Positions 19,079-27,717 of a DNA stretch of 64,000 bases are shown piece by piece (the stretch's first letter is position 1; every line of letters begins with the position of its first letter). The notes below the pieces were generated by a model. It was not told the origin of the DNA and searched no databases. It saw nothing but the letters and a program-made list of their open reading frames with translations. The stretch spans positions 310,001 to 374,000 of the forward strand of contig NZ_MRDM01000009.1 of the NCBI RefSeq assembly GCF_002008165.1. The letters run 5' to 3'. The DNA comes from Rhizobium laguerreae (lineage in GTDB: Bacteria; Pseudomonadota; Alphaproteobacteria; Rhizobiales; Rhizobiaceae). Both the position numbers and the translations under genes were made by a program.

Positions 19079-19424
19079 TGTGATCAGCTCATCGCATCGT
19101 CTAAAGCGAATGCGTGGAACATCTTTTGTCAGAGAGAAAATGCTCTGATTGCAGCCACTGCGCTGGCACGAGCGTCCTCACGCGTCATATTCGGGATTTC
19201 CAAGGCGCGGACATCAGACGACACGCCAAGGCTTAATCGTCGGCGTTTCGGCTTAAAGCATGTGGCGCAAACGGTGCAGCGGTTTTGCGCCAACAACATG
19301 CGTAGCACAAAGACCTAAAGCGCGAAGATCACGACGCGCTTTAGAGTACGAAGGCATTCGCGCCCGCGACTCGTGACGATGAGCCCAACCCGCTCAACGC
19401 AGGCTGGGCCATCTTCGATTTCGA
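19079..19424. other. Intergenic region downstream of the sugar operon
   Basis: No coding region is supported in this stretch between convergent genes. It contains the palindromic repeat described at 19254-19345. The rest shows nothing recognisable. Confidence 0.5.
19254..19345. repeat. Rhizobial-type composite palindromic repeat
   Basis: Two inverted repeats lie in tandem. The first pairs GCATGTGGCGCAAAC (from 19258) with GTTTTGCGCC...ACATGC (to about 19301) around CAGCGG. The second is a perfect 10-bp stem, CTAAAGCGCG at 19315-19324 with CGCGCTTTAG at 19335-19344. The CAGCGGTTTTGCG and AAAGACCTAAAGCGCG cores match, from memory, repeats widespread between rhizobial genes. It may also end transcription of the flanking convergent genes. 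Confidence 0.65.
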
Positions 19425-19628
19425 TCAGAGCGTCGAGACGTTCTCAGCCTTCGATTTTCCGGTCTTGCGATCCTGTCCAATTTCGAAACTGACCTTGTCG
19501 CCTTCGCGGAGCGACCCGCCGCTCTGCAGCGCAGACACGTGAACAAAAACGTCCTGGCCGCCACCCTCAGGGGTGATGAAGCCGAAGCCCTTGTCGTCAT
19601 TGAAGAATTTAACGGTACCTGTCGGCAT
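19425..19628 (-). CDS. Cold-shock domain protein (CspA family)
   Basis: A 67-residue single cold-shock domain protein, an RNA/ssDNA-binding chaperone. Both RNP motifs are present: KGFGFITPE (RNP1) and DVFVHVSAL (RNP2), after the usual [10 protein letters not shown] start. An upstream in-frame ATG at 19700 would add 24 residues not found in the family, so the start at 19628 is used. The region before it (about 19629-19740) is probably a long 5' untranslated leader, as common for csp genes. Confidence 0.95.
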   Translation of the reverse strand: MPTGTVKFFNDDKGFGFITPEGGGQDVFVHVSALQSGGSLREGDKVSFEIGQDRKTGKSKAENVSTL

Positions 19629-19740
19629 GAGATAACTATTTCCTTGTATCGTTCGACGATTTGCGAAGGCGAAACTATAGCTTCGGGGCTTCTCTATCAA
19701 CCCTTTAGCACGTCAACGGCTCTTTGAATGTAAAAAGATA

Positions 19741-20253
19741 TCAGCTCCGGCGAAGCTCAATGCGGCTCGTCACAACCGATCGACCTGTCGCAGGGTCGGT
19801 ATCGACGGTTGTGAGACGCATGCCCGATGCCCCGGTTTTTTCGATCGTCATCTGCGCACGGCGATCGCCATTGACCTCTTTCGCCCATTTGATCGCGAGG
19901 TTTATGGCATTACCGGCGCGTTTTCCGCCAAGACCCGCGGTGCCGGTGCCTGCGCCGACGTAGGAGCCGGTATAGGTGTCACCGCTGGCCTTGAGGTTAG
20001 CGCTGATGACACGGGAAAAAACGACGAGACTGGTGCAGCGCCCATTGAGTGCAAGGGAACTTGCATTAGCGTCCGACTTGAAGCGGCAAGTGACTTTCAT
20101 GGTGGGTGCATTTGTCCGCACTTTCACCGTACCCTTACCGCTCCAATTTCCCGCCAGTGTTTTGAGGAAGGCAGACTCGTCGGCTTTGGCGGCGCCGGCC
20201 ATGAGCATTGACGCCGTCGCAGCGGCGATGGCGCAGGCAAGGACCTTGATCAT
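19741..20253 (-). CDS. Small exported protein of unknown function
   Basis: A 170-residue protein with a signal peptide (MIKVLACAIAAATASMLMAG, cleavage after Ala-Lys-Ala near residue 23). The mature part begins ESAFLKTLAGNWSGKGTVKV and continues with beta-rich segments such as GDTYTGSYVGAGTGTAGL and RLTTVDTDPATGRSVV, suggesting a small beta-barrel or lipocalin-like fold. Similar short exported proteins occur widely in rhizobia, but I do not know a function. The Shine-Dalgarno sequence is weak. A longer reading from 20379 would bury the signal peptide, so it is rejected. Confidence 0.75.
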   Translation of the reverse strand: MIKVLACAIAAATASMLMAGAAKADESAFLKTLAGNWSGKGTVKVRTNAPTMKVTCRFKSDANASSLALNGRCTSLVVFSRVISANLKASGDTYTGSYVGAGTGTAGLGGKRAGNAINLAIKWAKEVNGDRRAQMTIEKTGASGMRLTTVDTDPATGRSVVTSRIELRRS

Positions 20254-20767
20254 CTGAGTAACTTTTGGGCCGCTTAACATCCACATCACGACGCTCGGCT
20301 CTTGGAGGAGGAGGGTGTCATATAACCACTCGGCGGTGAATTGGTTCCGTATGGGACATATTCGCTCGCCGCGGAGCACGCGTTTTCAACAGGATCAAAC
20401 TTCCAATGCTGCCCATGCGCGCAGAAAGGGATTGCCGCATCCTCGATCTGCTCAGCATTCATCGGACGGTTCTGAACCAGTGCGTTAACTGCATCGCCCT
20501 CGGGTTTACCGAAAAGAAAAGATGCTGCCTGCGGCCGAGGGGATCATTCGTCCAGTCCCGCTTGGGATCTTGCGGCTTCACGTGAGGTGGAAATAGAGCA
20601 TTCAATGCTGGCTCAGCCAGCGGACTGATCCGGACCTGCCTGGCGCAGCCGCGATCTTTACCATTTTAGGGACAAGCTCGGCGGAAAACCTGCGGATGCA
20701 GCCAACACGCCATTGCGAAACCAATAGCCTTCGGCGAATGTCACCTCACGTGGCGTGAGGCGAGTTT
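20254..20767. other. Gene-poor region with a doubtful 58-codon reading frame
   Basis: About 510 bases lie between divergent genes. On the minus strand 20286-20462 encodes an uninterrupted 58-residue frame containing CAHGQHWKFDPVENACSA, with a C...H...H...C pattern, but it has no Shine-Dalgarno sequence and may be part of a decayed longer gene. The right end carries the inverted repeat at 20744-20760. Nothing else is recognisable. Confidence 0.35.
20744..20760 (+). promoter_or_regulatory. Inverted repeat overlapping the ribosome binding site
   Basis: CCTCACG and CGTGAGG form a perfect 7-bp inverted repeat separated by TGG, ending seven bases before the ATG of the acetyltransferase gene. The right arm contains the GAGG that would serve as Shine-Dalgarno sequence, so the left arm could mask it in RNA. 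As DNA it resembles operators of MerR-family regulators such as the SoxR box. Which role applies is undecided. Confidence 0.5.
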
Positions 20768-21214
20768 ATGTCATTTCGGATCGAGCGTCTGGTTGAAAAA
20801 CACATTAGCGGCGCGGCCGCCGTATTGGTAAATGCCTATGCCCTGCCGCCGTGGAATGAGAGCTGGTCGCTTGAGGCGGCTGCAGAAAATGTGACCTATG
20901 TGCTTGAAACTCCGAGGTCAATTGCACTTGCGGCAGTTGACGGAGACAAGGTGCTCGGCATTGCGCTCGGGATACGACAGCGGCGCCATACCGGCCCCGT
21001 CATTTATGTGGACGAGCTTTCAGTGCAGCCCGACGCACAGGGTAAGGGAATAGGGACTGCTCTACTTTCTGCAATGTTCGAAACAGCCGCAGTTGAAGGA
21101 TGTAGCAGCGTCTGGCTGATCTCACAACGAGGAGGGGCGCTGTCGGAGTTCTATCAGCGTTGCGAATTTGCCGTGATAAGCGACCTTGGCCTGTACTCCA
21201 GATCAAGCGGATAA
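20768..21214 (+). CDS. GNAT-family N-acetyltransferase
   Basis: A 148-residue acetyl-CoA-dependent acetyltransferase. Motif A is clear: VIYVDELSVQPDAQGKGIGT followed by ALLSAMFETAA (residues about 78-108), with the Q/RxxGxG/A loop Q-G-K-G-I-G. Motif B is VWLISQRGGALSEFYQRCEF. Length is normal for a stand-alone GNAT. The acceptor cannot be predicted. It is a single gene behind the inverted repeat at 20744-20760. Confidence 0.85.
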   Translation: MSFRIERLVEKHISGAAAVLVNAYALPPWNESWSLEAAAENVTYVLETPRSIALAAVDGDKVLGIALGIRQRRHTGPVIYVDELSVQPDAQGKGIGTALLSAMFETAAVEGCSSVWLISQRGGALSEFYQRCEFAVISDLGLYSRSSG

Positions 21215-21412
21215 CGCCAGATTGGGAATCTCCGATTCGCCAGCGAAAATCCTGAGCATGCCCGGGTGAACGTGCGAGTGGCCGAGTGTATTTCAAAGGT
21301 TACGCAACATCATCGGCGATCGATACTGCCTTTGGTCTAGGCAGCCGGATCGGCTCGATGTGGATGGCGGGCCTGCGACGACGCCGAGAAGCAGCCGCGT
21401 ATCGATCGAGAA

Positions 21413-22156
21413 TTACGCCCTTCCGTACATCCGGCTCGCGCGCAGCAGGCGTTGCGAGTAGGGGTGTTCGACCGCACCGCTTCGGAGCGCGCCGACATCG
21501 ACCTGTTCGACGATCTCGCCCGCTTCCATGATGGCGACGCGGCTGCACATGTGCGAGACGACGGCGAGGTCGTGGCTGACGAGCAGATAGGTCAGCCCGC
21601 GGTTGGTGCGCAAATCCTGGAGGAGATTGAGGATTTCGGCCTGAACCGACACGTCGAGCGCCGATGTCGGTTCGTCGAGAAGCAGAACGTCCGGATCCAG
21701 CATCAGCGCGCGGGCGATCGCCACGCGCTGGCGCTGGCCGCCGGAGAGCTGGTGCGGAAATCTGTAGCTCAGCGCCGGATCGAGGCCGACCGATCTCAGG
21801 ACGGCGTTCATGTCGACGGAATTCGTATCCAGGCCCTGGTTGCGCAGCGGTTCTTTCAGCTGCGAGCGGATGGTCTTGCGGGGATGGAGGGATCCATAGG
21901 GGTCCTGGAACACCATCTGCACTTGGCGGAAGAACGGCCGGCTGCGCCGTCGGTCCAGAGTCTCGCCTTGGAGCTCGATCCGGCCGTCATAATTGGCGTT
22001 GAGGCCGGAAAGCGCCCTCAGGACAGTGGACTTCCCGCAGCCGGACTCGCCGACCAGGCCGAAGGCCGTCCCCTTCTCGATGGAAAGGCTAAGATCTCTG
22101 ACGACAGGCTGCTGGCTATGTCCGAAACGGATGGTGAGATTGTCGATTTTGATCAC
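21413..22156 (-). CDS. Peptide-type ABC transporter ATPase (DppF-like)
   Basis: A 247-residue ATPase of the dipeptide/oligopeptide importer class, second of a pair. Walker A is [10 protein letters not shown] near residue 35, the signature [15 protein letters not shown], and Walker [15 protein letters not shown]. The Q-loop [15 protein letters not shown] is typical of DppF/OppF. The start is GTG overlapping the stop of the DppD-like gene (GTGA). It is shorter than standard DppF (about 330) because the C-terminal extension that binds an iron-sulphur cluster is missing or minimal. It is the last gene of the minus-strand uronate arm. Confidence 0.9.
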   Translation of the reverse strand: MIKIDNLTIRFGHSQQPVVRDLSLSIEKGTAFGLVGESGCGKSTVLRALSGLNANYDGRIELQGETLDRRRSRPFFRQVQMVFQDPYGSLHPRKTIRSQLKEPLRNQGLDTNSVDMNAVLRSVGLDPALSYRFPHQLSGGQRQRVAIARALMLDPDVLLLDEPTSALDVSVQAEILNLLQDLRTNRGLTYLLVSHDLAVVSHMCSRVAIMEAGEIVEQVDVGALRSGAVEHPYSQRLLRASRMYGRA

Positions 22157-23007
22157 CGCGGCGGCTCCAATGCGGGTTCTTCAAGCCAGGCTGGATCCCG
22201 CTTCAGGATCGGCAGCCGGGCGGGTGGATCCTCGATCGTCGGCAGTGATGCCAGCAATCCTTGCGTATAAGGATGTCGGGCCTTGTCGAGGTCGCGCGCG
22301 TCGAGCACTTCCACGACCCGCCCCGCATACATGATGAGGACGCGATCGCAGAAATTCCTGATGAGATTGAGATCGTGGCTGATGAAGATCAGCCCGAGAT
22401 TACGCCGCAGGACGAGCTCGTCGAGCAGGGCCAGGATCTCGAGCCTCACCGTCACATCGAGTGCTGACGTCGGCTCGTCGGCGATCAGCACTTCGGGTTC
22501 GGCAATCAACATCATGGCGATCATCGCCCGCTGACCCATGCCGCCCGAGATTTCGTGCGGATAAAGGCGGGCCACGCGGTCGGGATCACGGATCTGGACG
22601 GCTTCGAGCATATCGAGCGCTTGGCTATAGGTCTTGCTCTTGCTCACCCTCGGATGATGGAAGCGGTAGGTCTCGGCGATCTGTTCGCCGATCCGCATGA
22701 GTGGATTGAGCGAATATTTCGGATCCTGCAGGATCAGGCCGATCCGCCGCCCCCTGATCGTCATCATCATTTTTTCGTTCGCCTTGAGCAGATCGACGTC
22801 GCGAAAGCGCATCCGCTCGGCATGGACGATCGCGGTCGGTGGCAGCAGCTTCATGATGGCGCGGCCAACGGTCGACTTTCCGGATCCGGATTCACCGACA
22901 ATCCCGAGCTTTTCCTGTCCAAGCGAAAAGCTCACGCCGCGGACGGCCCGCACCTGTCCACCGCCGAAGGCGATTTCAAGGTTTCGAATATCGATCAGGT
23001 CAGTCAT
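22153..23007 (-). CDS. Peptide-type ABC transporter ATPase (DppD-like)
   Basis: A 284-residue ATPase, partner of the DppF-like protein. It shows Walker [12 protein letters not shown], the Q-loop LILQDPKYSLNPLMRIGEQ, the variant signature ISGGMGQRAMIAMML, and Walker [15 protein letters not shown]. The C-terminal HPYTQGLLASLP is the classic DppD/OppD element. Gly-Met-Gly in the signature, instead of Gly-Gln-Arg, is common in one member of such pairs. Both ends overlap neighbouring genes by four bases. Confidence 0.9.
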   Translation of the reverse strand: MTDLIDIRNLEIAFGGGQVRAVRGVSFSLGQEKLGIVGESGSGKSTVGRAIMKLLPPTAIVHAERMRFRDVDLLKANEKMMMTIRGRRIGLILQDPKYSLNPLMRIGEQIAETYRFHHPRVSKSKTYSQALDMLEAVQIRDPDRVARLYPHEISGGMGQRAMIAMMLIAEPEVLIADEPTSALDVTVRLEILALLDELVLRRNLGLIFISHDLNLIRNFCDRVLIMYAGRVVEVLDARDLDKARHPYTQGLLASLPTIEDPPARLPILKRDPAWLEEPALEPPR

Positions 23008-23939
23008 TCCGAACCTCGCGGATCGAGAACATCGCGAAGCGCATCGCCGACGAGGTTGAAGGCGAGGCTGACGAGCGCAATGGCAATGCCGGGTGCTGCG
23101 ATGACCCAGGGGCTGTCGAGCATGAACTCACGTCCGCTGGCGGCCATCGAACCCCATTCCGGCCATGGTGGCTGCGCGCCGAGGCCGAGGAAGCCGAGAC
23201 CGGCGGCGGTGATGATGATGCCGGCCATGTTGAGGGTGACGCGGACGATCACCGAGGGAATGCACATCGGCAGGATGTGGCGGGTGATGATCGCAATTGA
23301 CGTCGCGCCCTGCAGGCGTACAGCGGCGATGTAATCCGCCTTGCGGAGGCTGAGCGTCTCGGCGCGCGCAAGGCGCGCGATCGGCGGCCAGGCCGTCAGC
23401 GAAATCGCGATGATTGCATTGGTGATGCCCGGACCGAGGGCTGCGGCAAAACCAAGCGCCAGCACGAGGCCGGGGAAGGAGAGAAAAATATCGGTGACGC
23501 GCATCAGGATTTCATCGACGATGCCGCCGAAATAACCCGAGACGGTGCCGATCAGCAGACCGAGCGGGGCGACGATGACCGTGACGAGCATGATGATGTA
23601 GAGCGTCGTGCGGGCGCCATAGATCACCCGTGAAAAGACGTCGCGGCCGAAATTGTCAGTGCCGAGCCAATGGCTCGTCGATGGCGCGGCAAGCCGCCCG
23701 GCCATGTCCTGAACGATCGGATCGTAGCTCGTCAGCAGGGGTGCGGCCAGCGCCACGACGATCAGCAGTAGGATGATGGCTAGTCCGGCCAGGCCAAGCG
23801 GGTGCAGGCTGAATTTCCGCCAGCCCTGGTGAATTTGCTGCGCCGATGACTGGAACCAGCCTCGAGGCTCCGGTGCGAGCAGCCAGTTGCGAAGGCCGCC
23901 GGTGTTGACGCTGTCTGCGTGCTCAGAGGAGATCGTCAT
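23004..23939 (-). CDS. Peptide-type ABC transporter permease (DppC-like)
   Basis: A 311-residue permease with a cytoplasmic N-terminal extension, then about six membrane helices. It has the DppC landmarks WLGTDNFGRDVFSRVIYGAR and the EAA loop RKADYIAAVRLQGATSIAII, ending DALRDVLDPRGSE. The ATG at 23939 is chosen because GAGGA lies upstream and it starts just after the stop of the DppB-like gene; a TTG at 23963 would overlap that gene. Confidence 0.9.
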   Translation of the reverse strand: MTISSEHADSVNTGGLRNWLLAPEPRGWFQSSAQQIHQGWRKFSLHPLGLAGLAIILLLIVVALAAPLLTSYDPIVQDMAGRLAAPSTSHWLGTDNFGRDVFSRVIYGARTTLYIIMLVTVIVAPLGLLIGTVSGYFGGIVDEILMRVTDIFLSFPGLVLALGFAAALGPGITNAIIAISLTAWPPIARLARAETLSLRKADYIAAVRLQGATSIAIITRHILPMCIPSVIVRVTLNMAGIIITAAGLGFLGLGAQPPWPEWGSMAASGREFMLDSPWVIAAPGIAIALVSLAFNLVGDALRDVLDPRGSE

Positions 23940-23943
23940 GGCG

Positions 23944-25041
23944 TCACCGTGTCCTCGGATCAAGAATGCGATAAAGGAAGTCCGACAGGATGTTGATCGT
24001 CAGGAAGACGGCGCCGATCGTCAGCACCGAACCCATGACCACATTCATGTCGTTCATCTGTAGCCCTCGGGTCAGGTACTGGCCGAGCCCCGGCCACCCG
24101 AAGACGGTCTCGATCAGCACCGCGCCTTCGAGCAGCCCGCCGAAGGTCAGCGCCATGATCGTTAAAAGCTGCACGCGGATGTTCTTGAAGGCATGGCGCC
24201 AGACCACCTTGCGGGTGCCGAGCCCCTTTGCCCGGGCGGTGATGATGTATTCCTGGCTCAGTTGCTCCAGCATGAAGCTCCGCGACATGCGGCTGATATA
24301 GGCGACGGAATAGTAGCCGAGGATTGCCGCCGGCAGGATGATGTGGCCAAGGGCGTTGTAAAACACGTCCCATTGGCCCTGAATCGCCGCGTCGATCAGG
24401 AGGAAGCCCGTCATCGGCGTGACGAGGCCTTCATAGAAGACATCGATCCGGCCCGAGGCGCCGACGAGCTTCAGCTTCGCATAAAAGACGAAGAGCGCCA
24501 TCAGCCCGGTCCAGAAGATCGGGATGGAGTGGCCGGCAAGGGCGACGATCCGAGCGATGTGGTCGATAACGGTCCCGCGCCTGACCGCAGCGGTGATCCC
24601 TAAGGGGACGCCGACGATCGCCCCGATGATCATGGCGATGATCGCAAGTTCGATCGTCGCGGGAAAGATCGTCAGGAGATCGGTGAGGATCGGCTGGCCC
24701 GTCGTCGCCGACATGCCGAGATCGCCTGTGGCGATCTTGCCGACGTAGGACAGGAACTGCATCCAGATCGGCTGCCCAAGACCCAACTCGTTATAGACGC
24801 GATCGTAAACCTCCTTGCTGACTTCCGCCCCGGTGATTGATAGCACCGGGTCGGCGGGCAGCAGGCGACCCATCGAGAAGGTCAGGAAGAGCAGGCCGAG
24901 CAGCGTCGTCACGACGGCCACAATACGTCCTGCCAGGCGCCGCAGCAGGCTCAGTGCCGGGTGCGGGGCCGCCTCTGCGAACCCGCCCGCCGGGGAGTGC
25001 CGGCTGCTCCCCCCCTTCGATGTCATATCGGCGCTTGCCAC
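23944..25041 (-). CDS. Peptide-type ABC transporter permease (DppB-like)
   Basis: A 365-residue permease with six expected membrane helices. The first helix RIVAVVTTLLGLLFLTFSMG begins near residue 39, followed by the family segment LGLGQPIWMQF and the EAA loop EYIITARAKGLGTRKVVWRH. Start is a GTG at 25041, preceded by AAGGAG that overlaps the stop codon of the binding-protein gene; the nearest ATG is five codons later. The N-terminal 38 residues are low-complexity and cytoplasmic. Confidence 0.88.
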   Translation of the reverse strand: MASADMTSKGGSSRHSPAGGFAEAAPHPALSLLRRLAGRIVAVVTTLLGLLFLTFSMGRLLPADPVLSITGAEVSKEVYDRVYNELGLGQPIWMQFLSYVGKIATGDLGMSATTGQPILTDLLTIFPATIELAIIAMIIGAIVGVPLGITAAVRRGTVIDHIARIVALAGHSIPIFWTGLMALFVFYAKLKLVGASGRIDVFYEGLVTPMTGFLLIDAAIQGQWDVFYNALGHIILPAAILGYYSVAYISRMSRSFMLEQLSQEYIITARAKGLGTRKVVWRHAFKNIRVQLLTIMALTFGGLLEGAVLIETVFGWPGLGQYLTRGLQMNDMNVVMGSVLTIGAVFLTINILSDFLYRILDPRTR

Positions 25042-25047
25042 GGCGTT

Positions 25048-26634
25048 CTACTCCTTGGTCACGTCATGCCAGCGCGTCGACCATGTCGTATGCCCGTGAT
25101 AGCCCTTCACGTTGGCGCGCATGACATAGGGGTCGGTTCGCTGGAAGAAGATGACCAGCGGCGAAGCCATGCCGGCATAGATGCCGTCCATCTTCTTGAA
25201 GATGTCGGTACGCTTTTCCGTGTCGCGCTCCTTCATCGATTGGTCGATGAGCGTGTTGAGCTCGTCCACTTTCATGCCCGTGCGCCAGAGGTAATAGCTG
25301 CCGAGGCGTGCTTCGTCGCTATTGTCGGGGTTGAAGGCATATTGCGTGGCGACCGCGAAGGGATCGGGCAGACGGGCGCCGGAATTGCCGAGCAGCACTT
25401 CGAATTTGCGCTCGCGGAAGGCGGGCGTGAACTCGCCGGGCACGAGATCGAGATCAATGCCGGCGGCGCGGGCACTCGCCTGCAGCGCTTCAGCGAAGGG
25501 CAGGGTCGGGGCTCCCGACGGATTGAGCACCTTCTTCAGGCCATTGGGATATCCGGCCTCCGCCAGCAGTTGCTTGGCCTTGGCGGGATCGTAATCGTAG
25601 CGCACCGCCGCCTCGCCGGGAGCGCCGATCATGCCGCGCGGGATCATCGACTGCCAGGGAAAGCCCGTATGGCGCATGATGTTGCCGGAGATCGCTTTCC
25701 AGTCGAAGGCATGCTGGAAGGCCTCGCGAACCTTCGGCTTCTGCAGATCCGGGTCTTTCTGATTGAGGGCGATATAGTAGAAGCCGAGACCCGGGACATT
25801 CTCGATGACCATGTCCTTCTTGGTGGCGAGCGCATCGAGATCGCCGCTTGCCACATACTGGCCGACATCGACGTCGCCGGCTTCGAGCTGAAGCCGGAGA
25901 TTGCCGGATTCCGGGATATGACGAGCGACGACGCGCGCCATGGCCGGCTTGCCGCCCCAGTATTTCGGCTGCGCATTGAAGATCGCGACATCGTTCGGCC
26001 GCCACTGCGCCAGGCTGAATGGGCCACTGCCGGCGGAATTGGCGGAAAGCCAGGCGCCGCCGAAATCGCCGTTCGCTTCGTGCGACAGCACCGTCTTCTT
26101 GTCGACGATCCCGATCGACGAGCCCGCCAGCGAATAGAGCACCAGATCGGTATTGACCGCTTGCGGCAGCTCGATCTCGAGCGTGTGTTCGTCTTTTGCG
26201 CGAACGAGCTTGTCGACGTTTTCAGGCGTGAAGCCCCAGAGCGCGACGTCGGTGGAGCCGACCTGGCCCATCTTGATGACGCGCTGGATCGACCAGGCCG
26301 CATCTTCGGCGGTCACCTTGTTGCCGCTCTGGAAGACCGCATCGTCGCGTAATGTCAGCGTGATGATCTTGCCATCCGCCGAGACGCTCCATTGCGTCGC
26401 GAGCATCGGCTTCAGCGTTTTGAGGTCGTCCGGCGACAGCTGCACGAGGTTGTCGTAGAGGTTCGAGATCAGTTCGGAAACCGTGCGGGCATTGTTCTGG
26501 GCTGGATCGAGCGTCCTTATACCCGTGAGATTGGTGCCGATCACCAGCATGTTGGGCGGCGACGCCGCGAAGCTGGGCTGCGCCGTCGTCAGGGCGCCGG
26601 CAATTGCGATCGTTGTCAGTACTTGTCTCAGCAT
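25048..26634 (-). CDS. Peptide-type ABC transporter substrate-binding protein 1
   Basis: A 528-residue family-5 (DppA/OppA) binding protein. The start at 26634 has GGGAGG seven bases upstream and gives signal peptide MLRQVLTTIAIAGALTTAQP, cleaved near Ser-Phe-Ala. Typical motifs are LRDDAVFQSGNKVTAEDAAW, KYWGGKPAMARVV and REAFQHAFDWKAI. Despite the family name, many rhizobial members bind sugars or sugar acids; lying in one operon with uronate-oxidation genes, this one probably binds an oligo-uronide or aldarate. That ligand is inference. Confidence 0.88.
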   Translation of the reverse strand: MLRQVLTTIAIAGALTTAQPSFAASPPNMLVIGTNLTGIRTLDPAQNNARTVSELISNLYDNLVQLSPDDLKTLKPMLATQWSVSADGKIITLTLRDDAVFQSGNKVTAEDAAWSIQRVIKMGQVGSTDVALWGFTPENVDKLVRAKDEHTLEIELPQAVNTDLVLYSLAGSSIGIVDKKTVLSHEANGDFGGAWLSANSAGSGPFSLAQWRPNDVAIFNAQPKYWGGKPAMARVVARHIPESGNLRLQLEAGDVDVGQYVASGDLDALATKKDMVIENVPGLGFYYIALNQKDPDLQKPKVREAFQHAFDWKAISGNIMRHTGFPWQSMIPRGMIGAPGEAAVRYDYDPAKAKQLLAEAGYPNGLKKVLNPSGAPTLPFAEALQASARAAGIDLDLVPGEFTPAFRERKFEVLLGNSGARLPDPFAVATQYAFNPDNSDEARLGSYYLWRTGMKVDELNTLIDQSMKERDTEKRTDIFKKMDGIYAGMASPLVIFFQRTDPYVMRANVKGYHGHTTWSTRWHDVTKE

Positions 26635-26676
26635 CTCAAGACCTCCCAATCCTGTTGTTTGTGGATAATGTCGAAG

Positions 26677-27627
26677 TCAGCCGGCCGCCTTTACGGCCGG
26701 CTGGTCTGAATGAGTTTGAATGTCGCCTTCGGCCTCCCAGCCTTGAAGCAGCCGATGAAGCTCCTCGCGGTCATGCTGGTCGAGCTGCGGCAATCCCGGC
26801 ACACGCACGGGACCGACATCGAGACCGGAATAGGAGACGGCTTCCTTGACGACGGTCACGTTCGCGCCATTGCGGAATTTGGTTCGCATCCGCTCGAATG
26901 GCTCGAGCTTGTTGACGATCGCCCTGGCGGCGGCAAAGTCGCCTTTTTCAAGCGCAGCATGGACCGCAAGCGATAGTTTCGGCGCGACATTAACGAGGCC
27001 GGACGTGAAGCCGCGGGCGCCGGCTGCGGTAAATGTCGGCGCCCAGCTCTCCGCCAGGCCGCAGACGAACAGCGCGCCGTCGGGGCTCGCCGCCGGGATC
27101 GCTCTCGACAGCAACATCAGATCGGTCGTGGCGAATTTGATGCCGGCAATATTGCCGTGATTTGCGAGGCGGACGATATCGGTGACGGCGAAACCATCCG
27201 CCCTGACATAGGCGATGAGCGGCAGGGCGGAAGCATCCGCAAGATTGCAGAAATAGTCGATCTGGGCCGCAGGTGCTGCGAAAGGATCGACGGGCTGATG
27301 CGACATGACGGCGGATGCGCCGATCGCAGCCGCATCTTTCGCCATGCCGATCGCCTCGCGCAGCGACCGGCCGATCGCCGCCGTCACCGGCGCCTTGCCG
27401 GCAACGCCTGAAACCGCCGCCTCGTGGACGATCCTGATCTCCTGCGGCGTCAGAGCATAGAATTCCCCGGTATTTCCGGCAGCGACGATGTTGTGAATGC
27501 CCGCTGCCGCCACCCGCTCATAGACCTTCGCGGTGATCCGGGGTTCGACTTCACCGTTGCCGTCATAGGCGGTGACCGGAACACCCGATACGCCTGTAAG
27601 CGCCTTGCGCATGGTTGCGATGCTCAT
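26677..27627 (-). CDS. DapA-family dehydratase/aldolase, probably 5-dehydro-4-deoxyglucarate dehydratase-like
   Basis: A 316-residue class I lyase of the DapA/NAL family. The GNTGEF motif (residues 51-56) replaces the usual GTTGE, the Schiff-base lysine is Lys164 in AGIKFATTD, and the catalytic tyrosine is Tyr140 in LIAYVRADG. In the oxidative uronate pathway known from Agrobacterium and Pseudomonas, KdgD of this family dehydrates and decarboxylates 5-keto-4-deoxyglucarate to 2-oxoglutarate semialdehyde. The operon with uronate dehydrogenase and a lactonase supports that role, but other 2-keto-3-deoxy acids remain possible. Confidence 0.8.
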   Translation of the reverse strand: MSIATMRKALTGVSGVPVTAYDGNGEVEPRITAKVYERVAAAGIHNIVAAGNTGEFYALTPQEIRIVHEAAVSGVAGKAPVTAAIGRSLREAIGMAKDAAAIGASAVMSHQPVDPFAAPAAQIDYFCNLADASALPLIAYVRADGFAVTDIVRLANHGNIAGIKFATTDLMLLSRAIPAASPDGALFVCGLAESWAPTFTAAGARGFTSGLVNVAPKLSLAVHAALEKGDFAAARAIVNKLEPFERMRTKFRNGANVTVVKEAVSYSGLDVGPVRVPGLPQLDQHDREELHRLLQGWEAEGDIQTHSDQPAVKAAG

Positions 27628-27673
27628 CTTTCTTCCCCGTTATCTTTCCATCAATCCGCCGTTACCCGAAGGA

Positions 27674-27717
27674 TGATCGGCACGCTGTCACCCGGTGATC
27701 GGCACGCTGTCATCCGA
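27674..27717. repeat. 22-bp tandem duplication at the end of the lactonase gene
   Basis: TGATCGGCACGCTGTCA occurs at 27674-27690 and again at 27696-27712, a period of 22 bases. The second copy contains the stop codon of the SMP-30 gene (27710-27712, read on the minus strand). It looks like a slippage duplication. Confidence 0.85.

Noticed and set aside
24961..26352. 463-codon plus-strand frame
   Set aside because: Antisense to the binding-protein gene at 25048-26634, which has signal peptide and family motifs.
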